From positions 1-11,913 of the forward strand of contig JAOZRY010000054.1 of NCBI GenBank assembly GCA_029939965.1: 11,913 nt of DNA. Direction: 5' to 3'. The notes under the pieces are model-generated. The model was not told where the DNA came from. It did not search any database and worked only from the letters and a program-made list of their open reading frames with translations. Shown here piece after piece: positions 1 to 7,209 of the stretch; position 1 is the stretch's first letter, and each line of letters begins with the position of its first letter. Made by a program: the position numbers and the translations under genes. Origin of the DNA: Bacteroidales bacterium. GTDB lineage: Bacteria > Bacteroidota > Bacteroidia > Bacteroidales > 4484-276.

Positions 1-2307
1 CTTGAAGAGCGAAAACTGAATGTGTCAGTGCCCGTTAACTTATTGTTTTTTAAAGGATATACCCGCTTAGGGTTTAAGCAAAACGTGTACGCAAATTTTA
101 TTTATAATACTGCGGAATTTTTAATTTCAAGCACACTCGGTCCGGTGAGTGTAAACCTTACCTCCAACGCTAACTGGACGGGGACAAGCGAGGTATTTTA
201 TAATACAAACATTTCTGGGAGCATGCGCCTGGGTCGTGGTTTTACTGCCCGTTCATCTGCACAAATCGATATTAACGGGCCTAGCATCATGTCATTAAAA
301 ATGGAGGTGCAGAAAAGAATTACACGTGCTGGTTACGCTTCTGTAAATTATGAAGAGAACTTCATGAGTAACACCCGTAGCGTGAATGTGGCTTTCAGGT
401 ATGACTTACCATTTGTACAAACTAATGTGTCAGGCCGTTTCAGTAATCAGGGTGTGCAAACTACCCAGGGTTTACAAGGTAGCCTGGCCTTTGGCAGCGG
501 CAATGGATATATTCATACAGATAATCGCTCTGTAACGGGTCGGGGAGGACTTACCCTAATTCCTTTCCTCGACATCAATTTTAACAATATTAAAGACGAT
601 GACGAACCGTTTATTCCCAATTTGGATCTGCGCATTAATGGTGGTCGTTATCTCGATCGTGAAAAAGACTCACTTACCCGGGTGATGGATCTGGAGCCAT
701 ATTCCAGTGTATTGATCGAGTTAAATAATGATGGCTTTGAAAACATAGCCTGGCAACTGCGCGATAAAGCCATGCGTGTTTATATCGACCCTAACCAGTT
801 TAAAAGGATTGAGATACCGGTGTATCCAATGGGTGAAGTTAGTGGTATGATTTTTATAAAAAAGGGGAGCAGAACAGTAGGTCAGGGAAGAATTTTGATA
901 AATGTATTTACCATAGAGGGAGAACTACAAAAAAAGATAATGAGCGAAAGTGATGGCTACTATACCTTCCTCGGGCTGCCACCCGGAGATTATTATGCCA
1001 CCCTTGATTCGTTACAGATGAAAAAATTAGGCTGGAGCTTTGAACCCAAAAAAATAAACTTCTCCATCGCTCCTTCGGAATGGGGCGACATTGTTGATGG
1101 CATAGATTTTACCATTACACAATCAAATAGAATTGCCGCCTCCGGAGAAAACAAAACACCCACACCTCAACCCAAACCTGATAAAACAAATTCTTTGGCT
1201 ACTGATATTCAATCAGAAACTGAAAAGCCAACTCGTATAAAACCGGAAGCAGAATCTTTTATTTATGCTTTTAATGTTAATTCCGGAACCTATTTCGTAC
1301 AGGCAGCATCGTGCCAAACTATGTCTGATGCCGAAGATAAAATTAAATCACTCGAATCAATTACTACATACCAGCCTGGTATTGTTCAGGTTGATGCGCT
1401 ATTTAAAGTAAGATTTGGTTACTTTAGCAGCAGGCAGGAAGCCATTACATGTCAAAAACAAATCACAGATAATGGGTTTGATGCATTTGTGGATATTGAT
1501 AACTCAGAAAACCCAAAGGTGGTTGGTGATTATTCCGATAAGGAAGACATAGAAGAAAACATTGCTCCCAACACTAATGAAACACCCGTAATTATTGAAA
1601 CTCAGGAAAGTAAAATACCCGAACCCGGAGCTGAGGTAGCGTTATTATCCGGGGCACTTAACACCGATAACGGAAAATATTTTGTGCAGGCAGCATCGTG
1701 CCAAACCATAGCTGATGCCGAAGATAAAATTAAATCACTCGAATCAATTACTACATACCAGCCTGGTATTGTTCAGGTTGATGCGCTATTTAAAGTAAGA
1801 TTTGGTTACTTTAGCAGCAGGCAGGAAGCCATTACATGTCAAAAACAAATCACAGATAATGGGTTTGATGCATTTGTGGATATTGATAACTCAGAAAACC
1901 CAAAGGTGGTTGGTGATTATTCCGATAAGGAAGACATAGAAGAAAACATTGCTCCCAACACTAATGAAACACCCGTAATTATTGAAACTCAGGAAAGTAA
2001 AATACCCGAACCCGGAGCTGAGGTAGCGTTATTATCCGGGGCACTTAACACCGATAACGGAAAATATTTTGTGCAGGCAGCATCGTGCCAAACCATAGCT
2101 GATGCCGAAGATATCATTAATACCCTTACACCCATCATTCATTATCCTGTTGGAATTATTGAAGTTGATAACACGTATAAAGTACGATTCGGTTACTTTA
2201 ATTCCAGAGATAGAGCACAAGCTTGTATTGATAAAATGAAAGAAAACGGGTTTGATGCTTTTTTGGGCATTGATAACTCTTCAAATGTTAAGGTCATTAA
2301 TAAGTAG
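1..2307 (+). CDS. Usher-like outer-membrane/carboxypeptidase-regulatory-like protein with three C-terminal SPOR domains (5' truncated)
   Basis: The frame is open to base 1 (LEERKLN precedes the GTG at 22), so the true start lies left of the window. Counting codons from base 1, residues 1-185 alternate polar and hydrophobic residues, as in an outer-membrane beta-barrel. Then come a D-x-N-x-N...D-x-x-E loop (about 191-201, FLDINFNN), an all-beta segment, and a carboxypeptidase-regulatory-like domain (about 278-347, with DGYYTFLGLPPGDYYATL). This order resembles the C-terminal half of fimbrial ushers of the CS1/alpha type. A Pro/Thr-rich spacer leads to three SPOR domains (about 429-502, 558-631, 687-768) separated by acidic linkers. 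SPOR domains bind peptidoglycan glycan strands lacking stem peptides, so the tail probably sits in the periplasm. Each SPOR carries two Cys at equivalent places (QAASCQT and ITC/QAC), a possible disulfide. The SPOR calls are firm; the usher-like call is inference. Confidence 0.75.
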   Translation, partial: LEERKLNVSVPVNLLFFKGYTRLGFKQNVYANFIYNTAEFLISSTLGPVSVNLTSNANWTGTSEVFYNTNISGSMRLGRGFTARSSAQIDINGPSIMSLKMEVQKRITRAGYASVNYEENFMSNTRSVNVAFRYDLPFVQTNVSGRFSNQGVQTTQGLQGSLAFGSGNGYIHTDNRSVTGRGGLTLIPFLDINFNNIKDDDEPFIPNLDLRINGGRYLDREKDSLTRVMDLEPYSSVLIELNNDGFENIAWQLRDKAMRVYIDPNQFKRIEIPVYPMGEVSGMIFIKKGSRTVGQGRILINVFTIEGELQKKIMSESDGYYTFLGLPPGDYYATLDSLQMKKLGWSFEPKKINFSIAPSEWGDIVDGIDFTITQSNRIAASGENKTPTPQPKPDKTNSLATDIQSETEKPTRIKPEAESFIYAFNVNSGTYFVQAASCQTMSDAEDKIKSLESITTYQPGIVQVDALFKVRFGYFSSRQEAITCQKQITDNGFDAFVDIDNSENPKVVGDYSDKEDIEENIAPNTNETPVIIETQESKIPEPGAEVALLSGALNTDNGKYFVQAASCQTIADAEDKIKSLESITTYQPGIVQVDALFKVRFGYFSSRQEAITCQKQITDNGFDAFVDIDNSENPKVVGDYSDKEDIEENIAPNTNETPVIIETQESKIPEPGAEVALLSGALNTDNGKYFVQAASCQTIADAEDIINTLTPIIHYPVGIIEVDNTYKVRFGYFNSRDRAQACIDKMKENGFDAFLGIDNSSNVKVINK
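1325..2113 (+). repeat. Exact in-frame 387-bp tandem duplication covering a SPOR domain and its linker
   Basis: Bases 1325-1726 match 1712-2113 without a difference by eye: 402 identical bases at a 387-bp offset, which is 129 codons. The last 15 bases (CTGATGCCGAAGATA, at 1325, 1712 and 2099) are shared by all three SPOR copies. To the left, copies 1 and 2 are homologous but diverged (GTYFVQAASCQTMS against GKYFVQAASCQTIA). To the right, copies 2 and 3 diverge (KIKSLESITT against IINTLTPIIH). The middle SPOR is therefore a chimera: its start matches SPOR3 and the rest matches SPOR1. This fits unequal recombination at the 15-bp shared block in a two-SPOR ancestor. Confidence 0.97.
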
Positions 2308-2467
2308 GGGCTGTTGAAAAATCAACATATTGCTTATTATCAATCCAGTATGATTCACTTTTCAGTTTTTAATGCAAAGCTTTTGAAGTCGTTACAGTAT
2401 TTTCCGTACACTGATTCCTCAATAATTATTAACTTGCAGCCTTAATCATCAAATACCTAAATTTTTA

Positions 2468-4006
2468 ATGTTAGTAAAAACATTTGGCGGCGCAATACAT
2501 GGCGTAGATGCTATTACAATAACTGTTGAAGTAAATATTGGCAAAGGTGTAAATTTTTTCCTGGTAGGGTTACCTGACAGTGCAATAAAAGAAAGTCAGC
2601 AACGTATCGAATCAGCACTTTCATATACCGGATTTCGTCTTCCCGGAAAGAAGATTGTTATTAACATGGCACCAGCCGACATTCGCAAAGAAGGATCAGC
2701 TTACGATCTCACCATTGCTCTTGGTGTGCTTTCAGCCTCGGAACAAATTAAGGCTGAAAACATTGATCAATATATGATTATGGGCGAACTATCCTTAGAT
2801 GGAGGATTAAGACCTATCAAAGGCGCACTACCCATTGCCATCGAGGCACGAAACAAAGGATTTAAAGGATTTATACTCCCGGCTCAAAATGCACGTGAAG
2901 CGGCCATTGTTAACGACCTGAATGTTTATGGTGTGGAGAGCATTAAGCAAGTTATCGACTTTTTTAATGAAGATATTAAGTTAGAGCAAACCATCATTGA
3001 TACCCGTGATGAATTTTATAGTAGCCTGAATGAATACGAATTTGATTTTTCGGATGTAAAAGGCCAGGAGAACATAAAACGTGCTTTAGAGATTGCAGCC
3101 TCCGGCGGCCACAACGTAATTTTAATCGGGCCTCCCGGATCGGGAAAAACTATGTTAGCAAAAAGGCTTCCATCTGTTTTACCTCCTCTCAACCTGCATG
3201 AAGCACTCGAAACTACCAAAATACATTCGGTAGCCGGAAAGATGCAGCGTGAAACCTCATTGATCTCCATCCGGCCATTCCGGTCACCTCACCATACAAT
3301 CAGTGATGTAGCTTTGGTGGGAGGTGGTCAAAACCCACAACCGGGCGAGATTTCGCTTGCTCACAATGGCGTGCTTTTTCTGGATGAATTGCCGGAATTT
3401 AAAAGAACAGTTCTTGAAGTTATGCGTCAGCCTATCGAAGATCGTATGGTTACCATTTCGAGGGCTCGTTTTTCAGTTGATTACCCGGCAAGTTTTATGC
3501 TGATTGCAGCCATGAATCCATGTCCGTGCGGTTATTACAATCATCCCGACATGGATTGTGTTTGTGGTCCGGGCATCGTACAAAAATATCTAAACAAAAT
3601 ATCCGGACCTTTATTAGACAGGATCGACATTCATGTGGAAGTCGTTCCCGTCCCATTCAGGGAATTAACTGCAGCCAGGATTTCCGAAAAAAGCGGGACT
3701 ATCCGCGAACGTGTGGTGAAAGCCCGTTTATTACAAGAAGAGCGCTACAAAGAAAATAAAGGTATCCACTGCAATGCTCAGATGACGAGCAAACTATTGA
3801 GAGAAATTTGCCACGTGGATGATGCCGGACATACATTGCTTAAAAATGCGATGGAAAAACTTAGCTTATCAGCCCGCGCCTACGACCGCATACTTAAAGT
3901 TTCGCGTACCATCGCCGACCTGTCCGACAGCCCCGATATTAAAACAGAACATTTGGCCGAAGCGATTCATTATCGTAGTTTGGATAGAGCAAGCTGGGGA
4001 GGTTAA
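2468..4006 (+). CDS. comM: YifB family Mg chelatase-like AAA+ ATPase (ComM)
   Basis: This 512-residue protein has the full length and domain order of the YifB/ComM family. The N-terminal ChlI-like domain opens with MLVKTFGGAIHGVDA and contains VGLPDSAIKESQQRI and NMAPADIRKEGSAYDL. The AAA+ core has Walker A GPPGSGKT (221-228), Walker B VLFLDE (302-307) and an NPCPCG...CVCG cysteine pair cluster (Cys352, 354, 364, 366) before a DRIDIHVEV segment. The C-terminal Mg-chelatase helical domain ends near residue 505. In Vibrio, ComM is a hexameric helicase that drives branch migration during natural transformation; the role in Bacteroidota is inferred. The ATG at 2468 matches the family start. I see no good Shine-Dalgarno sequence, and no convincing TAnnTTTG promoter in the 160-bp gap upstream. 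No other competence gene is in the window. Confidence 0.95.
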   Translation: MLVKTFGGAIHGVDAITITVEVNIGKGVNFFLVGLPDSAIKESQQRIESALSYTGFRLPGKKIVINMAPADIRKEGSAYDLTIALGVLSASEQIKAENIDQYMIMGELSLDGGLRPIKGALPIAIEARNKGFKGFILPAQNAREAAIVNDLNVYGVESIKQVIDFFNEDIKLEQTIIDTRDEFYSSLNEYEFDFSDVKGQENIKRALEIAASGGHNVILIGPPGSGKTMLAKRLPSVLPPLNLHEALETTKIHSVAGKMQRETSLISIRPFRSPHHTISDVALVGGGQNPQPGEISLAHNGVLFLDELPEFKRTVLEVMRQPIEDRMVTISRARFSVDYPASFMLIAAMNPCPCGYYNHPDMDCVCGPGIVQKYLNKISGPLLDRIDIHVEVVPVPFRELTAARISEKSGTIRERVVKARLLQEERYKENKGIHCNAQMTSKLLREICHVDDAGHTLLKNAMEKLSLSARAYDRILKVSRTIADLSDSPDIKTEHLAEAIHYRSLDRASWGG

Positions 4007-4155
4007 CTCTGGAGATTATAAATAGTGTGTGCCGGAAAACGCCGTTATCTTCGTTACGCGTGTGTAGAAAATACAGTAGTAACAAACAATATTCGCGCAG
4101 CTTTTATGTTCTGAAATTTAACCAGATTTAATTAAATATTATCATAGAACTTTTT

Positions 4156-4163
4156 TAGTTTTG
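4156..4163 (+). promoter_or_regulatory. -7 promoter element of the ABC ATPase/adenosyltransferase unit
   Basis: TAGTTTTG at 4156-4163 matches the Bacteroidota -7 consensus TAnnTTTG exactly. The expected -33 TTTG is poor here: only TTTA ends at 4130. Transcription would start near 4170, leaving a leader of about 12 bases before the ATG at 4182. The alternative in-frame TTG at 4161 lies inside this element, which argues against that start. Confidence 0.5.
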
Positions 4164-4181
4164 ATTAAGAAAAAAAAACTA

Positions 4182-4916
4182 ATGGAAAAACAAGAAATCA
4201 TTCGTTTGATCGACATCAAAAAGCACTATACTGTCGGAACACAAGTTGTAAAGGCACTTAAAACGATTACTCTTAATTTATATAAAAATGAATATGTTGC
4301 TTTGATGGGGGCTTCCGGTTCCGGGAAATCAACACTTATGAATATCCTTGGATGTCTGGACACACCAACCAGTGGTGAATATTTTCTTAATGGCAAGGAT
4401 GTTAGTAAAATGGACGATAATCGATTGGCAGAAATCAGGAACAAAGAGATTGGTTTCGTATTTCAAACTTTCAACCTTCTCCCCCGTCAATCAGCTCTCG
4501 AAAATGTTACTCTCCCATTGGTTTATTCTGGAATAAGTAAAAATAAACGCATTGAAAAAGCAAAAGAAGTACTTGAAAGTGTAAATCTTTCTGACCGCAT
4601 CTACCATAAACCCAATGAGCTTTCGGGAGGCCAGCGACAGAGGGTTGCTGTGGCGCGGGCACTGGTAAACGACCCCTCCATTATTCTTGCTGATGAACCT
4701 ACCGGAAACCTCGACTCGAAGATCTCGATAGAAATAATGGGTCTTTTTGAGAAAATCCATAAACAAGGTAACACTGTAATTGTTGTAACACACGAAGAAG
4801 ATATTGCACGGCATGCTCATCGCATAATCAGGCTTATTGATGGTGAAGTGGAAACGGATGAGTTGAATAAAAATATTATGACTATGGCTGATTATGATAT
4901 TGCAGTAGAAGATTAG
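4182..4916 (+). CDS. ABC transporter ATP-binding protein, LolD/MacB type, without a permease partner
   Basis: This 244-residue nucleotide-binding subunit is complete: Walker A GASGSGKST (43-51), Q-loop FQTFNLLP (Gln95), signature LSGGQ (147-151), Walker B ILADEP followed by TGNLD (from 168) and switch His204 in VVTHEED. The TFNLLP and EPTGNLD wording is typical of the LolD/MacB/FtsE branch, which uses the energy of ATP for mechanical work on membrane proteins or lipoproteins rather than classic import. No FtsX/MacB-like permease lies beside it, so substrate and partner are unknown. The ATG at 4182 is preferred to an upstream TTG at 4161 because that codon overlaps the -7 promoter element and would add a MIKKKKL tail. 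The cobalamin adenosyltransferase follows after 14 bp, so the two are probably cotranscribed. Confidence 0.93.
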   Translation: MEKQEIIRLIDIKKHYTVGTQVVKALKTITLNLYKNEYVALMGASGSGKSTLMNILGCLDTPTSGEYFLNGKDVSKMDDNRLAEIRNKEIGFVFQTFNLLPRQSALENVTLPLVYSGISKNKRIEKAKEVLESVNLSDRIYHKPNELSGGQRQRVAVARALVNDPSIILADEPTGNLDSKISIEIMGLFEKIHKQGNTVIVVTHEEDIARHAHRIIRLIDGEVETDELNKNIMTMADYDIAVED

Positions 4917-4930
4917 ATAAGAAAAACTAA

Positions 4931-5494
4931 ATGAACAAAGAGTATAAAATATATACAAAAACAGGTGATAAAGGCGAGACCTCACTGATTGGAGGTATGC
5001 GGGTGCCAAAATATCACGAACGCATTGAGGCCTACGGAACCCTCGATGAACTAAACTCTTTTATCGGTTTAATTCGCGATCAGGATATTGATGAACACAC
5101 CAGGAATACCTTGATTGAGATACAGGACAGGATTTTTACAGCAGAATCATTATTAGCAACCGACAACGAAAATCCACCAAACCAGAGTTTACCTGAAATT
5201 ACTGAGAAAGATATTGCAATGCTTGAAAAAGAGATGGATAAAATGAATGCCACACTTTCGCCCATTACAAGTTTTGTACTTCCCGGTGGGCATCCGGTAG
5301 TTTCTTATTGTCATATTGGGCGAACTGTTTGCCGACGAGCTGAAAGGGTAACATTGCGATTGGCACAGAATAGTGATATAAACGATTTGGTTCTAAAATA
5401 TCTCAACAGACTATCGGATTATCTCTTTGTTTTGTCGCGAAAATTTGCAGATGATTTTAATGCTATTGAAATACATTGGAAAGCAAGAATTTAA
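4931..5494 (+). CDS. PduO-type ATP:cob(I)alamin adenosyltransferase
   Basis: This enzyme transfers the 5'-deoxyadenosyl group of ATP to cob(I)alamin, giving adenosylcobalamin, the cofactor of enzymes such as methylmalonyl-CoA mutase. The 187-residue length is normal for the stand-alone PduO/MMAB family. Visible family motifs are the N-terminal ATP-binding stretch TKTGDKGETSLIGG (9-22), DELNSFIG (39-46), FVLPGG (115-120), GRTVCRRAER (130-139) and YLNRLSDYLF (157-166). The protein is cytosolic and expected to be trimeric, as known for the family. It starts 14 bp after the ABC ATPase stop and probably shares its transcript; no other cobalamin gene is in the window. A weak hairpin follows the stop. 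Confidence 0.95.
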   Translation: MNKEYKIYTKTGDKGETSLIGGMRVPKYHERIEAYGTLDELNSFIGLIRDQDIDEHTRNTLIEIQDRIFTAESLLATDNENPPNQSLPEITEKDIAMLEKEMDKMNATLSPITSFVLPGGHPVVSYCHIGRTVCRRAERVTLRLAQNSDINDLVLKYLNRLSDYLFVLSRKFADDFNAIEIHWKARI

Positions 5495-5496
5495 AC

Positions 5497-5522
5497 TTAG
5501 AAAAATGTTCTAAATTAATTTT
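5497..5522 (+). terminator. Possible weak intrinsic terminator after the adenosyltransferase gene
   Basis: TTAGAA (5497-5502) and TTCTAA (5508-5513) form a 6-bp stem with a 5-base loop, 2 bases after the stop codon. An AT-rich run ending in TTTT follows (5519-5522). The stem has little GC and the T-run is short and displaced, so termination would be weak. It fits the separate promoter for the next gene just downstream. Confidence 0.3.
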
Positions 5523-5548
5523 GTAATTCATTAAAAAATTTACTTTTG
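5520..5548 (+). promoter_or_regulatory. Bacteroidota-type promoter of the DUF2795 gene
   Basis: TTTG at 5520-5523 (-33) and TACTTTTG at 5541-5548 (-7, exact TAnnTTTG) are separated by 17 bases. The predicted start of transcription is near 5555, giving a leader of about 23 AT-rich bases without a Shine-Dalgarno sequence, which is usual in this phylum. The - strand promoter at 7808-7837 has the same elements and the same spacing. Confidence 0.7.
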
Positions 5549-5577
5549 CAAAAATTTAAAAATTAGATTTTCAAGAT

Positions 5578-5799
5578 ATGTACTGGACGTTGGAATTAGC
5601 TTCAAAATTAGAAGATGCACCCTGGCCGGCAACCAAGGATGAACTTATCGACTTTGGGATAAGATCCGGGGCGCCACAAGAAGTTATCGAAAACCTCAAT
5701 GAAATTGAGGATGAGGGTGAAATGTATGAACGAATTGAGGATATCTGGCCGGATTATCCCACTAAGGAGGATTTCTTTTTTCACGAAGATGAGTATTAA
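5578..5799 (+). CDS. DUF2795 domain-containing small acidic protein
   Basis: This 73-residue protein matches the DUF2795 pattern: WTLELASKLEDAPWPATKDELIDF, a GAPQEVIENL helix, and YERIEDIWPDYP near the C-terminus. It is rich in Asp and Glu (for example EIEDEGEMYERIEDIW) with few basic residues, and has no signal peptide or membrane segment, so it is expected in the cytosol. The biochemical role of the family is not known. A good promoter lies just upstream, and the gene is probably transcribed alone. Its TAA (5797-5799) overlaps the stop of the convergent rsmD gene by 4 bp. Small size invites suspicion, but promoter, composition and family match all support a real gene. Confidence 0.9.
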   Translation: MYWTLELASKLEDAPWPATKDELIDFGIRSGAPQEVIENLNEIEDEGEMYERIEDIWPDYPTKEDFFFHEDEY

Positions 5800-5818
5800 C
5801 TCTGCATGAAAAAAGAAA
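5772..5818. repeat. AT-rich inverted repeat centred on two overlapping convergent stop codons
   Basis: TTTCTTTTTTCA (5772-5783) and TGAAAAAAGAAA (5807-5818) are perfect 12-bp inverted copies around a 23-base loop. The loop contains a smaller repeat, GAGT (5791-5794) and ACTC (5799-5802). The stops of the DUF2795 gene and rsmD lie at the centre, so both transcripts could fold the same way. The T-tract precedes the A-tract, the reverse of a normal bidirectional intrinsic terminator, so function is uncertain. Confidence 0.6.
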
Positions 5819-6335
5819 AATACACTTTACCATAGTTTCGCACTTGATAAAAATGCATGTGCCTGGTGAAATCAATCCCACGGGGATGTTCGATGATTAA
5901 CCAGGCATTTTTTTTTATCCAGCCCTTATTCAGAATTAATTCCGGAATATCAGCGATCCTATCAAGGTCGTAGGGAGCATCCGAAAATATTAAATCATAG
6001 GACTCATGTACCGGTTTGTCAAGGAATTTAAAAACATCCGCCCTAACTGCATTTACATTTATAATTCCAAGGTCTTTAGAAATTTTCCTGATAAAATCCA
6101 CACAACGGTAATTCGAATCAACAGAGGTTACGGATAAAGCTTCACGCGATGCAAATTCAAGGGAAATACTTCCGGTACCAGCAAAAAGATCCAAAACCTT
6201 TAGCTCTGTGAAATCAACAATATTATTTAAAATATTGAAGAGTCCCTCCTTAGCCATATCAGTGGTAGGTCGTACCGGAAGATTTTTTGGGGCATTGATG
6301 CGTCTGCTTTTATGTGTACCGCTTATAATTCGCAC
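5796..6335 (-). CDS. rsmD: 16S rRNA (guanine(966)-N(2))-methyltransferase RsmD
   Basis: RsmD methylates N2 of G966 (E. coli numbering) in 16S rRNA of the small subunit, using S-adenosylmethionine. The 179-residue protein has the family start MRIISGTHKSRRI, the conserved RPTTDMAKEGLFNIL block (22-36), the SAM-binding motif LDLFAGTGSISLE (48-60), the acidic end of beta-2 (VDSN, Asp73) and the catalytic motif IV as DAPY (119-122). The usual motif is [DN]PP[YF]; Ala120 replaces the first Pro here. The start is GTG at 6333-6335, overlapping the end of the DUF3822 gene by 13 bp, which suggests translational coupling. It is the last gene of a three-gene unit and its stop overlaps that of the convergent DUF2795 gene. 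Confidence 0.94.
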   Translation of the reverse strand: MRIISGTHKSRRINAPKNLPVRPTTDMAKEGLFNILNNIVDFTELKVLDLFAGTGSISLEFASREALSVTSVDSNYRCVDFIRKISKDLGIINVNAVRADVFKFLDKPVHESYDLIFSDAPYDLDRIADIPELILNKGWIKKNAWLIIEHPRGIDFTRHMHFYQVRNYGKVYFSFFMQS

Positions 6336-7195
6336 TGCTGTAAATGAATAAGATTAAAATAAAAATGCTCCGGCATTTCATCAATTACATAGCTGTATTG
6401 ATAATCGTTGCTACGTTTCCCAAAACTGATGTTTCTTATGTATTTGTAGGCTACTTCATAAACAGATGAAATTTTCAAAACCTCACCAAGAAGTACAACA
6501 TCTGTTATTTCAGGATTCAGGTTTAATTGTTCGAGTACAAAAATTAAAAAATATATGAAGTCCTCTTTGGCTTTGTATCTAAAAGCATTGTAAAACAACA
6601 ATTTATTACCATCCAAAACCACAATATCAAACCAGTTTTTCCGAACGTTTACAAAAACAACCTCACCGCTCTCCCTGTTTTTATTATGCAAAAGTAAGTT
6701 TTCAATCAGGGAGCTGGCATGATGATGAATTTGAGCTTTTGGGAAAAATTTGGTTATCCGTTTGTAAATATTATGAGGAATCGACCATATATTATTTGCA
6801 TCCAATAACGAAAGATGATCATTTTTTATCAGATCATCCAATTGCAAATTAAAGTTGAGTTTTAGATAATCATTTGCATGTGTATCTTTAAACAGAGGGC
6901 TGGGAACTAATGTGCAAACAGGTGTTTCAAAAGCAATAGAAACGCTTTCGTAATCAAGGGAAAGCCATTCTGTTTTTGGAATAAATTCTCTGATTAGGTT
7001 CGCTAACCCCAGGTAGTTGGAAACGCCCTGAAAATCGTAAATTTCAATACCTGAAAACTTATTGCGATTTATATCGTAGATACAAAAAGAAAATCCATCC
7101 AGCGAAAACTGAATGGATAATCTATAATATTTTGAAGCATTTTGGTCTAACGCTTTGTCAAACGCAGATTTTGACAAATGTACTCTGCCCGGCAT
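6323..7195 (-). CDS. DUF3822 family protein
   Basis: This 290-residue protein, without signal peptide or membrane segment, matches the Bacteroidota family DUF3822, which is commonly encoded beside rsmD. Its function is not known. Strand-turn-strand patterns at 26-40 (LSIQFSLDGFSFCIY) and 179-207 (VVFVNVRKNWFDIVVLDG and following), plus DVVLLGEV (232-239), suggest a two-lobed actin/ASKHA-like fold; this is my reading of the pattern, not a search result. I do not see a clear phosphate-binding motif of active ASKHA ATPases. The gene lies 14 bp after the pseudopilin-like gene and overlaps rsmD by 13 bp, so the three are almost certainly one operon. Confidence 0.88.
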   Translation of the reverse strand: MPGRVHLSKSAFDKALDQNASKYYRLSIQFSLDGFSFCIYDINRNKFSGIEIYDFQGVSNYLGLANLIREFIPKTEWLSLDYESVSIAFETPVCTLVPSPLFKDTHANDYLKLNFNLQLDDLIKNDHLSLLDANNIWSIPHNIYKRITKFFPKAQIHHHASSLIENLLLHNKNRESGEVVFVNVRKNWFDIVVLDGNKLLFYNAFRYKAKEDFIYFLIFVLEQLNLNPEITDVVLLGEVLKISSVYEVAYKYIRNISFGKRSNDYQYSYVIDEMPEHFYFNLIHLQQCEL

Positions 7196-7209
7196 TTGTT
7201 TTTATAATA

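Noticed and set aside
2308..2327. GGGGCTGTTGAAAAA next to a TGTTGA/TCAACA hairpin, considered as an insertion-sequence end or a terminator
   Set aside because: There is no matching inverted end elsewhere in the window and no transposase. The 6-bp stem lacks a following T-run, so neither reading is supported.
4161..4181. In-frame TTG start extending the ABC ATPase by 7 residues
   Set aside because: The codon lies inside the -7 promoter element and upstream of the predicted transcription start; the ATG at 4182 fits better.
4007..4181. Gap after comM, searched for a small gene, riboswitch (including a B12 type) or terminator
   Set aside because: No conserved riboswitch core, strong hairpin or credible small frame was seen; only the -7 promoter element near its right end is supported.
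4491..5009. 172-codon open frame on the - strand
   Set aside because: It is antisense to the conserved ABC ATPase and the start of the adenosyltransferase, and its Phe/Tyr/Ser-rich product shows no family motif.
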